Positions 20,028-29,240 of a stretch of 64,000 nt of DNA are shown piece by piece. The stretch's first letter is position 1. Each line of letters starts with the position of its first letter. The DNA comes from Pusillimonas sp. T2 (lineage in GTDB: Bacteria > Pseudomonadota > Gammaproteobacteria > Burkholderiales > Burkholderiaceae_B): NCBI RefSeq assembly GCF_002236805.1, contig NZ_NIQA01000008.1:79115-143114 (forward strand), read 5' to 3'. A program made the position numbers and the translations under genes. A model generated the notes under the pieces. It was not told the DNA's origin, ran no database searches, and saw only the letters and a list, made by a program, of their open reading frames with translations.

Positions 20028-21272
20028 ATGGAAGCTTATTTGCTCGAGTTTGGCAACCTGTTGCTGCGCTGGCTGCACGTTATTGCCGCCATCGCCTGGA
20101 TCGGCGAGTCGATCTACTTTGTCATGATGGACAACAGCCTGCGCCCGCCCGCCGCTGAAGCCGCAAAAAAACGCGGTGTGCTAGGCGAAATCTGGGAAGT
20201 GCACGGCGGCGGCTTCTATCACAACCAAAAATACATTACGGCCCCGCCCGAAATGCCCCAAGAACTACATTGGGCGTTCCTCAAGGCCTACACTACGTGG
20301 ATCAGCGGCTTTGCCCTGTTCATTATTCTGTACATGGCCAACCCATCGTTTTACTTGGCCAACCCCAACAGCCCCTGGGAATGGGTGCGTGAACTCAGCG
20401 GATGGCAGGTCAACGTCGTTGCACTGTTGTTTCTTGCTGGCGGCTGGGTGGTCTACGATCAGCTCTGCCGACGAATCAGTCCGAACATGGAGCGCGATGG
20501 CCTGTTAAGTGTTGCTGTTGCCATCATGATGGTTGTCGTCGCCTACCTTAGCGTGCACATTTTCCAGGGTCGTGCCGCTTTCTTGCTGACAGGCGCAGTC
20601 ATGGCCACAGCCATGTCGGCCAACGTGTTCTTCTGGATCATCCCTGGGCAGCGACGCATGGTTAAAGCCCTCCAAACCGGCGGCACGCCTAATCCGCTAG
20701 ATGGCAAACGCGGCAAACAGCGTTCGGTGCATAACACCTACTTCACGCTACCCGTCGTATTTTTGATGCTCAGCAACCACTACTCGTTCACCTATACCAG
20801 CCCGTACGCCTGGGTCATCATGGTGCTGTTCATTTTCTCGGGCGCAATCATCAGGCAATATTTTGTGCTGCGTCATCTGGGGCAAAACAAAATTGCGTAC
20901 CCAATTATTGGCATCTTGTTACTGGTTGCCATCGCCGTCATTGCCGCGCCAGCGTCGCGGCCCAAGCCACAAGCCGCCGCCACCACGACAACAGCAACAG
21001 CGGCCGCGCCCGCCGCCAATGGTCAGGCGGGTAACGACATGGCCCGGGTACTCGAAATCATGCAAGCCCGTTGCGTACAGTGCCATGCCGCGCAACCCAC
21101 CCAGGCGGGCTTTGCATCAGCGCCCGCCGGTATCGTCCTTGAAACCGAGGCCGATGTCCTGGCCAACCCCGCGCTGCTCAAGCAAGTGATTGCAAGCAAA
21201 TACATGCCGCTGGCCAACATCACCCAGATGACCGACGAAGAACGGGCGTTCATCGCCAACTGGACACCTTGA
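20028..21272 (+). CDS. puuD: PuuD, membrane urate oxidase with C-terminal cytochrome c domain
   Basis: This 414-aa integral-membrane protein replaces the soluble cofactor-free uricase in many proteobacteria. The first ~310 residues contain about eight hydrophobic helices (for example LLLRWLHVIAAIAWIGESIYF and VAIMMVVVAYLSVHIF). An Ala/Thr/Pro-rich linker (~315-338) then leads to a cytochrome c domain with a CxxCH haem motif, RCVQCHA, near residue 350. It oxidises urate to 5-hydroxyisourate and passes electrons to the respiratory chain rather than to O2 directly. Its 3' end is 13 bp from the convergent pilV end. Confidence 0.95.
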   Translation: MEAYLLEFGNLLLRWLHVIAAIAWIGESIYFVMMDNSLRPPAAEAAKKRGVLGEIWEVHGGGFYHNQKYITAPPEMPQELHWAFLKAYTTWISGFALFIILYMANPSFYLANPNSPWEWVRELSGWQVNVVALLFLAGGWVVYDQLCRRISPNMERDGLLSVAVAIMMVVVAYLSVHIFQGRAAFLLTGAVMATAMSANVFFWIIPGQRRMVKALQTGGTPNPLDGKRGKQRSVHNTYFTLPVVFLMLSNHYSFTYTSPYAWVIMVLFIFSGAIIRQYFVLRHLGQNKIAYPIIGILLLVAIAVIAAPASRPKPQAAATTTTATAAAPAANGQAGNDMARVLEIMQARCVQCHAAQPTQAGFASAPAGIVLETEADVLANPALLKQVIASKYMPLANITQMTDEERAFIANWTP

Positions 21273-21285
21273 GGTCGCGGCCCGA

Positions 21286-22305
21286 TTAACCTGCACACAA
21301 ATAACCCCGGGTCCGACCTTCCGCGTCGGCCTTGGGGCCGCTATCAGCAATCAGCACGACGGTATACCCTGCAGGGCAACTGCACTGACCGGTCACCGGG
21401 TTCGCGGCCATGGCCATGCAACCCGATACTGTATTCACCGAATAACCACCCCCGCCCCGCCCACCCGCAGACATCCACTGATAGCTGCGACACACCAACA
21501 AGCCGCCATAGTGCTCTCGTACGATCAGGCCATTTTCCGGGCACGCGGCGCCCGCGTAGGCCCTCTCGCCCAACCACAACGACCCCTGAGCTCGAAAAGC
21601 TGCGTCAGAAACAACATTTCCTGCCGCCGACACATCAGCCTTGAAATCCGGATCGCGCGTATCGCCAACCCTGAGCCACGGAAATGAAAATGCGCTATCA
21701 AGACCGACCGTCAGTGCGACCGTGCCGGCGGCGAGCGCCGCCATGGCGGGTAGCGGCGGGTTGGGTAATGCAAAAGCAGCGCCTTTAATTTGCAGGGGAT
21801 CGGCGTGGGAGACCATTCCACCTTTACCGCCCGCGGCCATAAGCCAATAGGCCAGTAACCCTTCATGCGACCGACCCGCCAAAGCCGTATCGAGCGCGCG
21901 TGTCGTATGAATCAGGGCCTCGATCCGGCATTCGTCACCAGGGCACACGCCACTACGCAGAATGCGGACGGCCACCCGAAGGTCGCGTCCATAGGTCTCC
22001 GGGAAGCCAGCTTCAAGCATCCCTTGCTGTTTCAGCTCGGCCAATGTGGGAGCCGCACTATCGACAACACCATCGATACTGACATCGGCTGGCCGCGTTG
22101 CCTGACGCAAGCTATCGGCATAACGGATGACATACCGCTCGGCCGACACCCTGACAGCCAGCATCCAGGCCGCCGCAGCCTCGGCCGAGGCTTCCTGGGT
22201 GCGCCGCACCCAGGTCTCGGAGGCCCAAACAGCAAGCAAGGTCGCCATCAAAGCAGCAATCATAAGCTCGGTCAATGCAAAGCCACGCTGCGACGCTGTC
22301 TTCAT
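21286..22305 (-). CDS. pilV: PilV-like type IVb minor pilin/tip adhesin
   Basis: The product is ~339 aa. It has a short leader MKTASQRG followed by FALTELMIAALMATLLAVW, a prepilin peptidase site with Glu at mature position 5. The body and the cysteine-containing C-terminus (GCMAMAANPVTGQCSCPAGY) fit shufflon-type PilV of R64-like thin pili, which recognises recipients. In R64 the 3' end is switched by a recombinase; here the gene simply ends, and no recombinase or repeat set is next to it. The start at 22305 gives the normal leader; the longer frame would overlap pilS. Confidence 0.82.
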   Translation of the reverse strand: MKTASQRGFALTELMIAALMATLLAVWASETWVRRTQEASAEAAAAWMLAVRVSAERYVIRYADSLRQATRPADVSIDGVVDSAAPTLAELKQQGMLEAGFPETYGRDLRVAVRILRSGVCPGDECRIEALIHTTRALDTALAGRSHEGLLAYWLMAAGGKGGMVSHADPLQIKGAAFALPNPPLPAMAALAAGTVALTVGLDSAFSFPWLRVGDTRDPDFKADVSAAGNVVSDAAFRAQGSLWLGERAYAGAACPENGLIVREHYGGLLVCRSYQWMSAGGRGGGGYSVNTVSGCMAMAANPVTGQCSCPAGYTVVLIADSGPKADAEGRTRGYLCAG

Positions 22306-22310
22306 TGGAC

Positions 22311-22883
22311 TCAGCTTGCGGTGAACACAAAGGTGTTGACGTCGCCGGGCGTGCAAAGCGCCTCGGTCGACAAGGCGCTGTAAGGCGTTGACGTATCTTT
22401 TATTGTGGTGCCAGCAACGGTCATTGTGTCGCTGACGCGCTGCATGACCGAGGCAATAGCCGGACAAGCCACATGGTTCACATTGGTCAGGGTAATGGCA
22501 AAGCCGGCGCCCAGATCAGCCGCTGCAACAGTGACCTCCCCCGCGCTCCCCAACCCGTGCAGCACCTTGGTGGTGGCATCAGTGCCGGAAACAGAGAATA
22601 TGCTCGATTGCCGCACCAGATTAGCAAAATTGGTCGTGGCAATGCCGGTGTAGGGCTCAGTAGAACCGTTTGGCGCATTGACTTTGGTTTGCAGCACAAA
22701 CCGGGCGAGCTCCTCGCCGACTTTGGGCACTTTATTCTCTATGACATAACTGCCCACCGCCGGAATACCAATGATTGCCAGCAACAACACTATCGCCGTC
22801 ACGATCGACACTTCGATTAAAGAAAAGCCCCGTTGCCGACGAAATGGTCGATACACCTGCGACGTTATTTTCTGAATACCCAT
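22311..22883 (-). CDS. pilS: PilS-like type IVb major prepilin
   Basis: The product is 190 aa with a long leader of about 19 residues (MGIQKITSQVYRPFRRQRG) typical of type IVb pilins. Then comes FSLIEVSIVTAIVLLLAIIGIPA with Glu at mature position 5. Two cysteines in the C-terminal half (near VNHVACPAI and TEALCTPGD) probably form the D-region disulfide. It matches the R64 PilS class. It sits between pilR and pilV, as in R64 apart from the missing pilT and pilU. Confidence 0.87.
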   Translation of the reverse strand: MGIQKITSQVYRPFRRQRGFSLIEVSIVTAIVLLLAIIGIPAVGSYVIENKVPKVGEELARFVLQTKVNAPNGSTEPYTGIATTNFANLVRQSSIFSVSGTDATTKVLHGLGSAGEVTVAAADLGAGFAITLTNVNHVACPAIASVMQRVSDTMTVAGTTIKDTSTPYSALSTEALCTPGDVNTFVFTAS

Positions 22884-22909
22884 GGATCACCCCTTTAAAA
22901 TGCCGCCCG

Positions 22910-24037
22910 CTATTGGCCGGCGTAAAAAATCATCAAGCCGCGACGCAATTCGTCGATAGCCACGTAATGCCAAATACCTAAGCCCAGCATTGCGCCGACA
23001 CACCACAACAGCATGACCCAACGGGCCAGCGCCGCTTGCCGGAATACAACTTGCAGTATTTGCGTACTCATTCGCTCTTTGGTGATGTACAGGCCCTCTA
23101 CCAAGCCGCGAACCAGGATCATGTCCTGCAAATACCAATAAAGCGGCCTATCGAACAAGCCGGTATCGAATGTTCTGGCGCCCACCCAGCCTTGATCGAT
23201 ATGCCTGATCATCTGGTCCAGATGCCAGGCTTGCCAACGATTGGCCCCGCGGCGCAACATGATGAGTGCGCTGCGCAACTGTGTGGACTCCCCCTCGTGA
23301 CGGGCCAGAACCACATGAAGTACGGACAACATGCGCACCGTCGCCACGCAACGGTATAGACGCCAGATCAGGAAACGATCCAGCCAATGCCTGAGAGGCC
23401 CCACGAGATTAGAGAATGACCAGCCCATCCAGATAACCGCGCCCAGAACACCAGCCATGACCCAGCCCCACCACCGCCCACTGAAACTGGAGAAAGCAAA
23501 CAGCTGTCGCGTTACCGAGCCGTAATACTCAAACGGCAACATGCCGAACACACTGGCCAGCCTGGGTACCGTAAATAGCGGAACGAGCAACATCATGACG
23601 ACCCAGACCAGCAAGGCAATGACAGCCACGCTGACGGTGCTGACCAAAACCTCACGCGCTTTAGCGACCAGCCGCTGGACCGCTGCCAAGTCGCGCAGGG
23701 TGTCAATAAGGGCAACGTTACCGGCCAGCTGGGCCACGCGCACAATCACCAGCTCATCGTCGGGCAGCACACCCCGCCAGGTGGCATGCAAATCGCCGCC
23801 GGACATCGGATAAGCCACTGCCCATTGCGCCGAGAGACGCCCGCGCGTGGTTTTCATGCCATAGCGCTGCGCATCGTGACTAAATATGTCTTTAAGTGTG
23901 CGCGCACCGCCAACCGACCTCATGAAACCGGATAGATAGTCGTAGTAGTCGGCCCGCTGACGACGGAAGCGCCAGCCGTCAAAGGCGTGAACGGCGACGC
24001 TGCGCCAGGATATGAGCCAGCGAGGAGAATGATTCAT
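22910..24037 (-). CDS. pilR: PilR-like type IVb pilus inner-membrane platform protein
   Basis: This 375-aa protein has the T2SS-F/PilC architecture: two cytoplasmic helical domains with hydrophobic segments near residues 140-160 (VSVAVIALLVWVVMMLLVPLF), 195-215 and at the C-terminus (VMLLWCVGAMLGLGIWHYV). The platform couples the assembly ATPase to pilin extraction. Its start overlaps the pilQ stop by 4 bp, and it is followed by the major pilin gene. Confidence 0.87.
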   Translation of the reverse strand: MNHSPRWLISWRSVAVHAFDGWRFRRQRADYYDYLSGFMRSVGGARTLKDIFSHDAQRYGMKTTRGRLSAQWAVAYPMSGGDLHATWRGVLPDDELVIVRVAQLAGNVALIDTLRDLAAVQRLVAKAREVLVSTVSVAVIALLVWVVMMLLVPLFTVPRLASVFGMLPFEYYGSVTRQLFAFSSFSGRWWGWVMAGVLGAVIWMGWSFSNLVGPLRHWLDRFLIWRLYRCVATVRMLSVLHVVLARHEGESTQLRSALIMLRRGANRWQAWHLDQMIRHIDQGWVGARTFDTGLFDRPLYWYLQDMILVRGLVEGLYITKERMSTQILQVVFRQAALARWVMLLWCVGAMLGLGIWHYVAIDELRRGLMIFYAGQ

Positions 24038-25779
24038 GGCGTACCCTTATTCAAGGGCCAATGAGGGCTTTGAGTACGACGCGAGAAGACTTGGTACCTG
24101 ACTTGCGCATCAAAAGGATCGATTTCACCTCGTGCCGCTTTTTGCGCAGCACAAACGAAAAACGATACAAAGCCCACCGACGAATCGGCCCCGGCCAAGT
24201 TCGAATATAGAAACTCCCCAACTGTATTTCGGCGTACGGCGGCCAGATAACCTGGAAACTGTTCCGGAATAAAACATTCGGCCACCACCGTGCGCCCCGC
24301 GTACCCCGATAGCGCAGAATTTCCCAGCCCGCGGCAGTCAGGACAGCCTTCCGGGTTACGAAACCTGACCCCCCTAATATCAATACCGGGCAGCTCGCAA
24401 AGTTGCGCAAGCAAACCCTCGGTCGTGAGCGCACCGTTGAGTCGCCGACATACCGCCTGGGCCGGCACGGCGCATCGGCTGCACAACTTGGGCATCAGCA
24501 CCTGGTGCACGACCAACTTGAGCATGCCCGGCGTGGCTAGAAAATCGCGTGCAACGCCAATAACACTTGAAGCCAGCCGATCAGAAACCAGGAATGCCGA
24601 AGGTGCGTGCGTTGTCGTATAAACGCTTACCCCGGAACTGGCCAGATCCATAAAAGCTTCACCCGTTTCTCGATCGCGCACTTCGCCAAGCAGTACATCG
24701 TTCATGGCGGAGCGCTTAAGCGCACGCAACTTGGCCGCAAATCCATCGTGTCGCTCGCGGGCAGGATCGCGACTGATCGTATTCTGCACCGCCCCCGGAA
24801 TGAGATACTCCACCGGATCCTCCAGCGTCATGACTTTTCGGTCAGGCGGCAAGGCAGCAATCTGGGCCGCCATCGAAGTTGACTTACCCGACCCCACCGT
24901 GCCGGCGAAAACAACGGCCCCGCCCTCCGTTTCTACCGCCTGGCGAATCAAACCCGCCTGCACAGGCAAATAGCCCAGCTGCTCGAGGTCTTGCTGCTCG
25001 TGCGCCCGAGACCGATCGAGTAAACGCAGACAAACGCTGGGCCCGCGCTCGGCCGCCAGAGACGCCCAGCGCAGCAAAATACCTCGACCATCAACCTGAC
25101 GGACCAAAGCACCTTGCTGCTCACTGGTGGGGTCGAATACAGCGCCATTGCCGCCACGAATATCCATCCAGATCACGGCGAGCATTTCGTTTAACGTAGC
25201 CGTTGGGATTCGTCGAAACCGGTCGGGTGCAACATAGCGACCCTGTATGGTGAAACGCACCTCGGAATCGGGCTGGTCGTAGTGAACATTTAGATGAATA
25301 TCGCTTGCGCCATGTCTTACACCCCACTCGACCATGTCTTGAAAAGCCGCAGCCAGCGCCGACCCCGATGAACTCGCGTCAAGCAAGACCAGACCGCCGG
25401 AACCGGCAAGTTGATGACGCGCGATGGACAACAACAGAGGCGCGGCAAGAACATAACGTTGCGGCGACGCCATCCGGAAGCCGCGGCCGCGCAATTGCCT
25501 GGCCAACTCGTCGGCCTGATCCCCGCCGACGTGCTCAGCCAACGCCAGTATGGCAACACTTTCATCAGTGAGCTGAACCGGACACAGCCTTGCAGCCAGG
25601 GCCTCAACACCCAACTCATTGCTCAGCGAACGGCGGATAGGCGGCTGGATCACATGAAGTTCATCGGCAGAAGACACCACGACAGCATCGGCGTAATCAA
25701 AACGCTCGTCGTCCGGCAAGACATCACTGACACGATGACGAGGAAAGCGTAGATCGAGACGCCAGGAAGATCGCTTCAT
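24034..25779 (-). CDS. pilQ: PilQ-like pilus assembly ATPase
   Basis: This ~581-aa GspE/PilB-type secretion ATPase powers pilus extension. Walker A is GTVGSGKSTSM, followed by the Asp/His-box region (VMTLEDPVEYLIPG; LLGEVRDRETGEAFM). A tetracysteine zinc site CSRC...CPDC lies in the C-terminal third. I chose ATG 25779 because GGAG lies upstream and it overlaps the pilP stop; the annotated longer frame is unsupported. R64 naming is used: this is the ATPase, not the secretin called PilQ in type IVa systems. Confidence 0.9.
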   Translation of the reverse strand: MKRSSWRLDLRFPRHRVSDVLPDDERFDYADAVVVSSADELHVIQPPIRRSLSNELGVEALAARLCPVQLTDESVAILALAEHVGGDQADELARQLRGRGFRMASPQRYVLAAPLLLSIARHQLAGSGGLVLLDASSSGSALAAAFQDMVEWGVRHGASDIHLNVHYDQPDSEVRFTIQGRYVAPDRFRRIPTATLNEMLAVIWMDIRGGNGAVFDPTSEQQGALVRQVDGRGILLRWASLAAERGPSVCLRLLDRSRAHEQQDLEQLGYLPVQAGLIRQAVETEGGAVVFAGTVGSGKSTSMAAQIAALPPDRKVMTLEDPVEYLIPGAVQNTISRDPARERHDGFAAKLRALKRSAMNDVLLGEVRDRETGEAFMDLASSGVSVYTTTHAPSAFLVSDRLASSVIGVARDFLATPGMLKLVVHQVLMPKLCSRCAVPAQAVCRRLNGALTTEGLLAQLCELPGIDIRGVRFRNPEGCPDCRGLGNSALSGYAGRTVVAECFIPEQFPGYLAAVRRNTVGEFLYSNLAGADSSVGFVSFFVCAAQKAARGEIDPFDAQVRYQVFSRRTQSPHWPLNKGTP

Positions 25780-26345
25780 CAGCCTTTCTCCGCCCCGTCT
25801 TGATCGAGACACAGCGTGAGCTGGGAATCGCCCCGGACCAACTGCACGCAACGCGACTGAATCCCTTGAAGCAAGTAGCCATTGGGGTCAGCCACACGCC
25901 CGAGCGGCAATGCGCGTCCGTTCAAGTAAACGTAAGTGTGGCCCTGCCATTGAACTTCGGCCAGCAAGCGCTTGCCGACACCGTAAATGCCTTTCAACAC
26001 CGGCCGGGCCATCGAGGGCGGCGTTAGGTCGGGGTCAAGTGGTCGGCCTTGCGGGGCCCGACGCGAGGCGAGCCGCTCGTCAGACATTGCGCTCAGTGCC
26101 TTCACAGCTTCAGCCCGCATCAACTCGCGCACCAACATCTGGTCGTCCGCAAGGTGATCAAGATCTGCCGCAGAGGATGACGGTTCGTCGGATAGTGCTG
26201 GTTGGATAGACGATGACGGTGCAGCGACCGTCGGCACGGCAATAAACATCAGCCCGCACAGACTGCGTATTAACACGCGTAACGGCCGGCGAACTACAAC
26301 AAACACATAGGGACGACGCAAAACGCGCTCAACTCTGCCACTCAT
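25779..26345 (-). CDS. pilP: PilP-like type IVb pilus protein
   Basis: The product is 188 aa with an N-terminal hydrophobic segment after a basic start (VLIRSLCGLMFIAVPTVAAP, signal or anchor) and a C-terminal beta-rich domain (RPVLKGIYGVGKRLLAEVQW ... GYLLQGIQSRCVQLVRG). This corresponds to PilP of R64-type clusters, thought to link inner-membrane components to the secretin. It overlaps pilO and pilQ at its two ends. Similarity is weak, and position carries much of the assignment. Confidence 0.7.
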   Translation of the reverse strand: MSGRVERVLRRPYVFVVVRRPLRVLIRSLCGLMFIAVPTVAAPSSSIQPALSDEPSSSAADLDHLADDQMLVRELMRAEAVKALSAMSDERLASRRAPQGRPLDPDLTPPSMARPVLKGIYGVGKRLLAEVQWQGHTYVYLNGRALPLGRVADPNGYLLQGIQSRCVQLVRGDSQLTLCLDQDGAEKG

Positions 26346-27642
26346 AGCGCTCCCCTTTTGCCGACAGATGAAGCCGACTTTGCCGTAACGTCGACAGCTC
26401 AGATGATTTGAAAGTCAGTACCACCTGCTGCCATCGGACGCCGGTAAGATTGGGCAAAAGCAAGCTATAAGATCGAAGAGGCCCCTCAACCAGCAGCGAT
26501 CGCACCTGATAACCCCGAAACGCCTCTGGCCTGGGTACAGGCACACCTTGCGCATCGACGGGCCCAGCAAACTTGTGAACCACTGCGGGCGAGGCCTTCA
26601 GAGTGACGAAAGCCCGGCTGATGTGCTGCAGACTGCTCAGCCAATATTTATCTCCCCATAGGCCGTCGTTCAAAACAGCGTCTGCAAGCGGTATCGCGGC
26701 ATCGACGACAACCCACTCTGCCTCGACATCGTCCACCGACAAAAAACGCAATGCCCAACCGGTGGGGGCCGAAGCCATCAACCGCTGGTTACTGGCATGA
26801 TCACTGCCGCGACGCAATGACGCTGTGCAGCGCCAGGTGCTGGAGAGCGGCTTGCACAGGACGTTGACGAGGTGCCAGCCACTGACCTGTACAGGCACGC
26901 GATACAAAGAGGACAACAACTGCCGCATGCCGTCGACACCATGCACCCGCACCAAGGCGGTGGCTGCTGACCTGGCCGACACCCAGGCATGCATGGCCGC
27001 CTGTGCAGACACAGGGCCAGGCACAGGTTGGCCAGACAACCAGCGACCTGCCGCGCTGGCGGCAAAGGCAACACCAACCGCCACGACGCTAACGGCAACG
27101 GCCAAGGCAGAAAGACTTTTTGGCACCCAACGGGCAGAAATACGCCACAGCAAAGCCCTATCATCGGCAGCGACGGCCAAGGCCTCCAGATCCGGCGCCC
27201 CCGATTTTTCGCCGGATGGATCGAAATGCCGGATATGTGCGTAGGCCAGACGCAACTCATCAAGCAAACCAATGACCTGTTGGGACGACCCCAGCAATAT
27301 GTCGGTACGCGCTATGACAGCGCCCTCGTGCACCGCCACAAGCCAGTACCGGCCAGGCTGTAGGGCAATGGACACCGCTACCGTTCCAGAGGGATACATA
27401 CCGGCGACTATCTGGGCCGCGGAGTAATGCGGTTCGCGATGAGGCGCCTCAGTACGCGAGAACTGAATCAACCCCATAGCTGCCGCGTGCTCGGACGGCG
27501 TCACGCAATGAGTCGCACGATATCTCCTGGCCTTTGCCATAACCTGCTTACGGGTATGCACCCCAAGCAACGGCAGCCAATCCAGGCCAAACACCAGATT
27601 TTTTCCATCCCAGCGCTCACACCACACTGTGTCGTCAGCCAT
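26329..27642 (-). CDS. pilO: PilO-like type IVb pilus inner-membrane protein
   Basis: The product is 437 aa. A cytoplasmic N-terminal half is followed by one transmembrane helix near residues 178-200 (LSALAVAVSVVAVGVAFAASAAG) and a periplasmic C-terminal half. This bitopic layout, and the position between the secretin gene pilN and pilP, match PilO (PilO_2 family) of R64-like thin pili. Its stop lies inside the pilP start region, and its ATG is 2 bp from the pilN stop, so translation is probably coupled. Confidence 0.8.
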   Translation of the reverse strand: MADDTVWCERWDGKNLVFGLDWLPLLGVHTRKQVMAKARRYRATHCVTPSEHAAAMGLIQFSRTEAPHREPHYSAAQIVAGMYPSGTVAVSIALQPGRYWLVAVHEGAVIARTDILLGSSQQVIGLLDELRLAYAHIRHFDPSGEKSGAPDLEALAVAADDRALLWRISARWVPKSLSALAVAVSVVAVGVAFAASAAGRWLSGQPVPGPVSAQAAMHAWVSARSAATALVRVHGVDGMRQLLSSLYRVPVQVSGWHLVNVLCKPLSSTWRCTASLRRGSDHASNQRLMASAPTGWALRFLSVDDVEAEWVVVDAAIPLADAVLNDGLWGDKYWLSSLQHISRAFVTLKASPAVVHKFAGPVDAQGVPVPRPEAFRGYQVRSLLVEGPLRSYSLLLPNLTGVRWQQVVLTFKSSELSTLRQSRLHLSAKGERYEWQS

Positions 27643-27644
27643 GG

Positions 27645-29240
27645 CTAGAACCCCTCCTCGACTTGCGCCGTAATGACTATGACCGTTTTGATCTGCTGTT
27701 GCGCGGCACGGTCGCTACCCCCAAGCAACATCGGCATACCCGGATTAAGTCGACGTGTATCGAGCTCGTGCTGCCCCCGATCAAAACCCGACACCAGCAA
27801 AGGCTGCCCTGGCTGCAAAACAAGTTGCTGAACCGTACCGTTTCCATCAATGGTGACCTGCTGCAGCTGCAAGGGATTGCGTGCGTCGCCGAACGTGACG
27901 GACTTGATGGGTTGCGCCACAGTGTTGTCGTAGGCCAATGACAATAAAATCTGACCGTTTTCCTGCGCATCAGGGATCAAGGTCAATAACGAACCCACCG
28001 TTTCTTCTTTCTGACTGACCGACACCGTGGGTAAACTGCTTTCTAACCCCTGCCCCAAGGCCGTGGTTTGAACTTTGTCGATATAAGAGAACGTCGTACG
28101 CACCGCATGCGTGACCGGACGTCGATTCAGTGTCAACACCGGAACGCTGCTGCGTCTGACTACCTGCCCCACCTGACCAAGCGCCCTGATCATGGCCTCG
28201 GAACCTTTGAACGGCCCTTCGGCAAGCGACACCCCCAGGCTGGCCGCGTCGGTCACAACAGAGCCAGCAGAAGCGACTGTCGCCGCCATTCGGGCACTCG
28301 TAAAGACCAGATCCCAGTCCATCCCGGCTTCTGCCGTCTCTTTGGTGACCAGCGTTATCTCTTCAAAGACCAATCTGATACGACGGGTCAGCGCCAGATT
28401 CTCCTGATCAAGATAAGCGGCAATGCGCTGCAATACTTCGGGTGTATCGGTGACCACCACCAGCGCGCTGGCGCCCTCTTGTGCTACAGCAACGCCGGCA
28501 CGGCTCAAAAAGGGCTCGAGACGCGCCTTCACGACGTCCATCACACCAATTTGCTCGCTTTGCAGCCGTGTGCTTGAAGTGCTGGAAAAGCCCTGATCCT
28601 GACCACTTCGGTTGGCCCCCAAAGACGCCTCGGACTGAGCCGCCTGCGTCAACGCGCGGATGTTGAATACCCGCGTCTCGGTTCGATAAAACTCAATACG
28701 GCCCTGCGCATAGCGCCAATACACCCCGAGTGTGGCGGCAACGCTGTCAAGAATGGCTGACAACGGCTGTGCCTCGCCATCCAGACGCATTGAGGACTCA
28801 GGGAGCACCACGACCGACTGACCCGCTGCATCGCTACCGGCCAAACGCGGTGAAAACCGGTCAAGCGACCAGAGCGCTTCGGGTCGTACATGCACAGGAA
28901 TCCCGGTCGCGGCGGTGATCCGACGCGCGATCACCGGCAAAGGTCGCGGCTCGGCGGTGAAGATAAGCGTGGTTTTAACGTTGGCCCGCAATGCCACCGG
29001 CAAGGTTAACTCGCGGGAAAGCGGCAGCGGTTTACCCACCAACCACGGACGATCGACATGCTGAGCCGAGCGGCGCACATCGGCGTCGCTCAGTTGCGCG
29101 GCAAACGCGCGTTGTCGCTGGTCGATGCTGTCGCCCGCCTCTACAACACGCTGTGATATCTCGCGTAACCTTTCTTGCAGCGCGCATCCGGCAAGCAGCG
29201 CCCCGAAGGCCAACACCGCAGCAAACTTGAGCCAGATCAT
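27645..29240 (-). CDS. pilN: PilN-like outer-membrane secretin lipoprotein
   Basis: This 531-aa secretin of the type IVb pilus is a lipoprotein: the lipobox LLAGC puts the lipidated Cys at residue 19. N-domains are followed by the secretin C-domain, with VRTTFSYIDKVQTTALGQGL, SVSQKEETVGSLLTLIPDAQ and the terminal AAQQQIKTVIVITAQVEEGF. It forms the outer-membrane gate for the pilus. It overlaps pilL by 4 bp. Confidence 0.9.
   Translation of the reverse strand: MIWLKFAAVLAFGALLAGCALQERLREISQRVVEAGDSIDQRQRAFAAQLSDADVRRSAQHVDRPWLVGKPLPLSRELTLPVALRANVKTTLIFTAEPRPLPVIARRITAATGIPVHVRPEALWSLDRFSPRLAGSDAAGQSVVVLPESSMRLDGEAQPLSAILDSVAATLGVYWRYAQGRIEFYRTETRVFNIRALTQAAQSEASLGANRSGQDQGFSSTSSTRLQSEQIGVMDVVKARLEPFLSRAGVAVAQEGASALVVVTDTPEVLQRIAAYLDQENLALTRRIRLVFEEITLVTKETAEAGMDWDLVFTSARMAATVASAGSVVTDAASLGVSLAEGPFKGSEAMIRALGQVGQVVRRSSVPVLTLNRRPVTHAVRTTFSYIDKVQTTALGQGLESSLPTVSVSQKEETVGSLLTLIPDAQENGQILLSLAYDNTVAQPIKSVTFGDARNPLQLQQVTIDGNGTVQQLVLQPGQPLLVSGFDRGQHELDTRRLNPGMPMLLGGSDRAAQQQIKTVIVITAQVEEGF

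Noticed and set aside
21286..21600. Shufflon-type inverted repeats at the 3' end of pilV
   Set aside because: No repeated segment and no recombinase gene were seen; the gene ends 13 bp from puuD.
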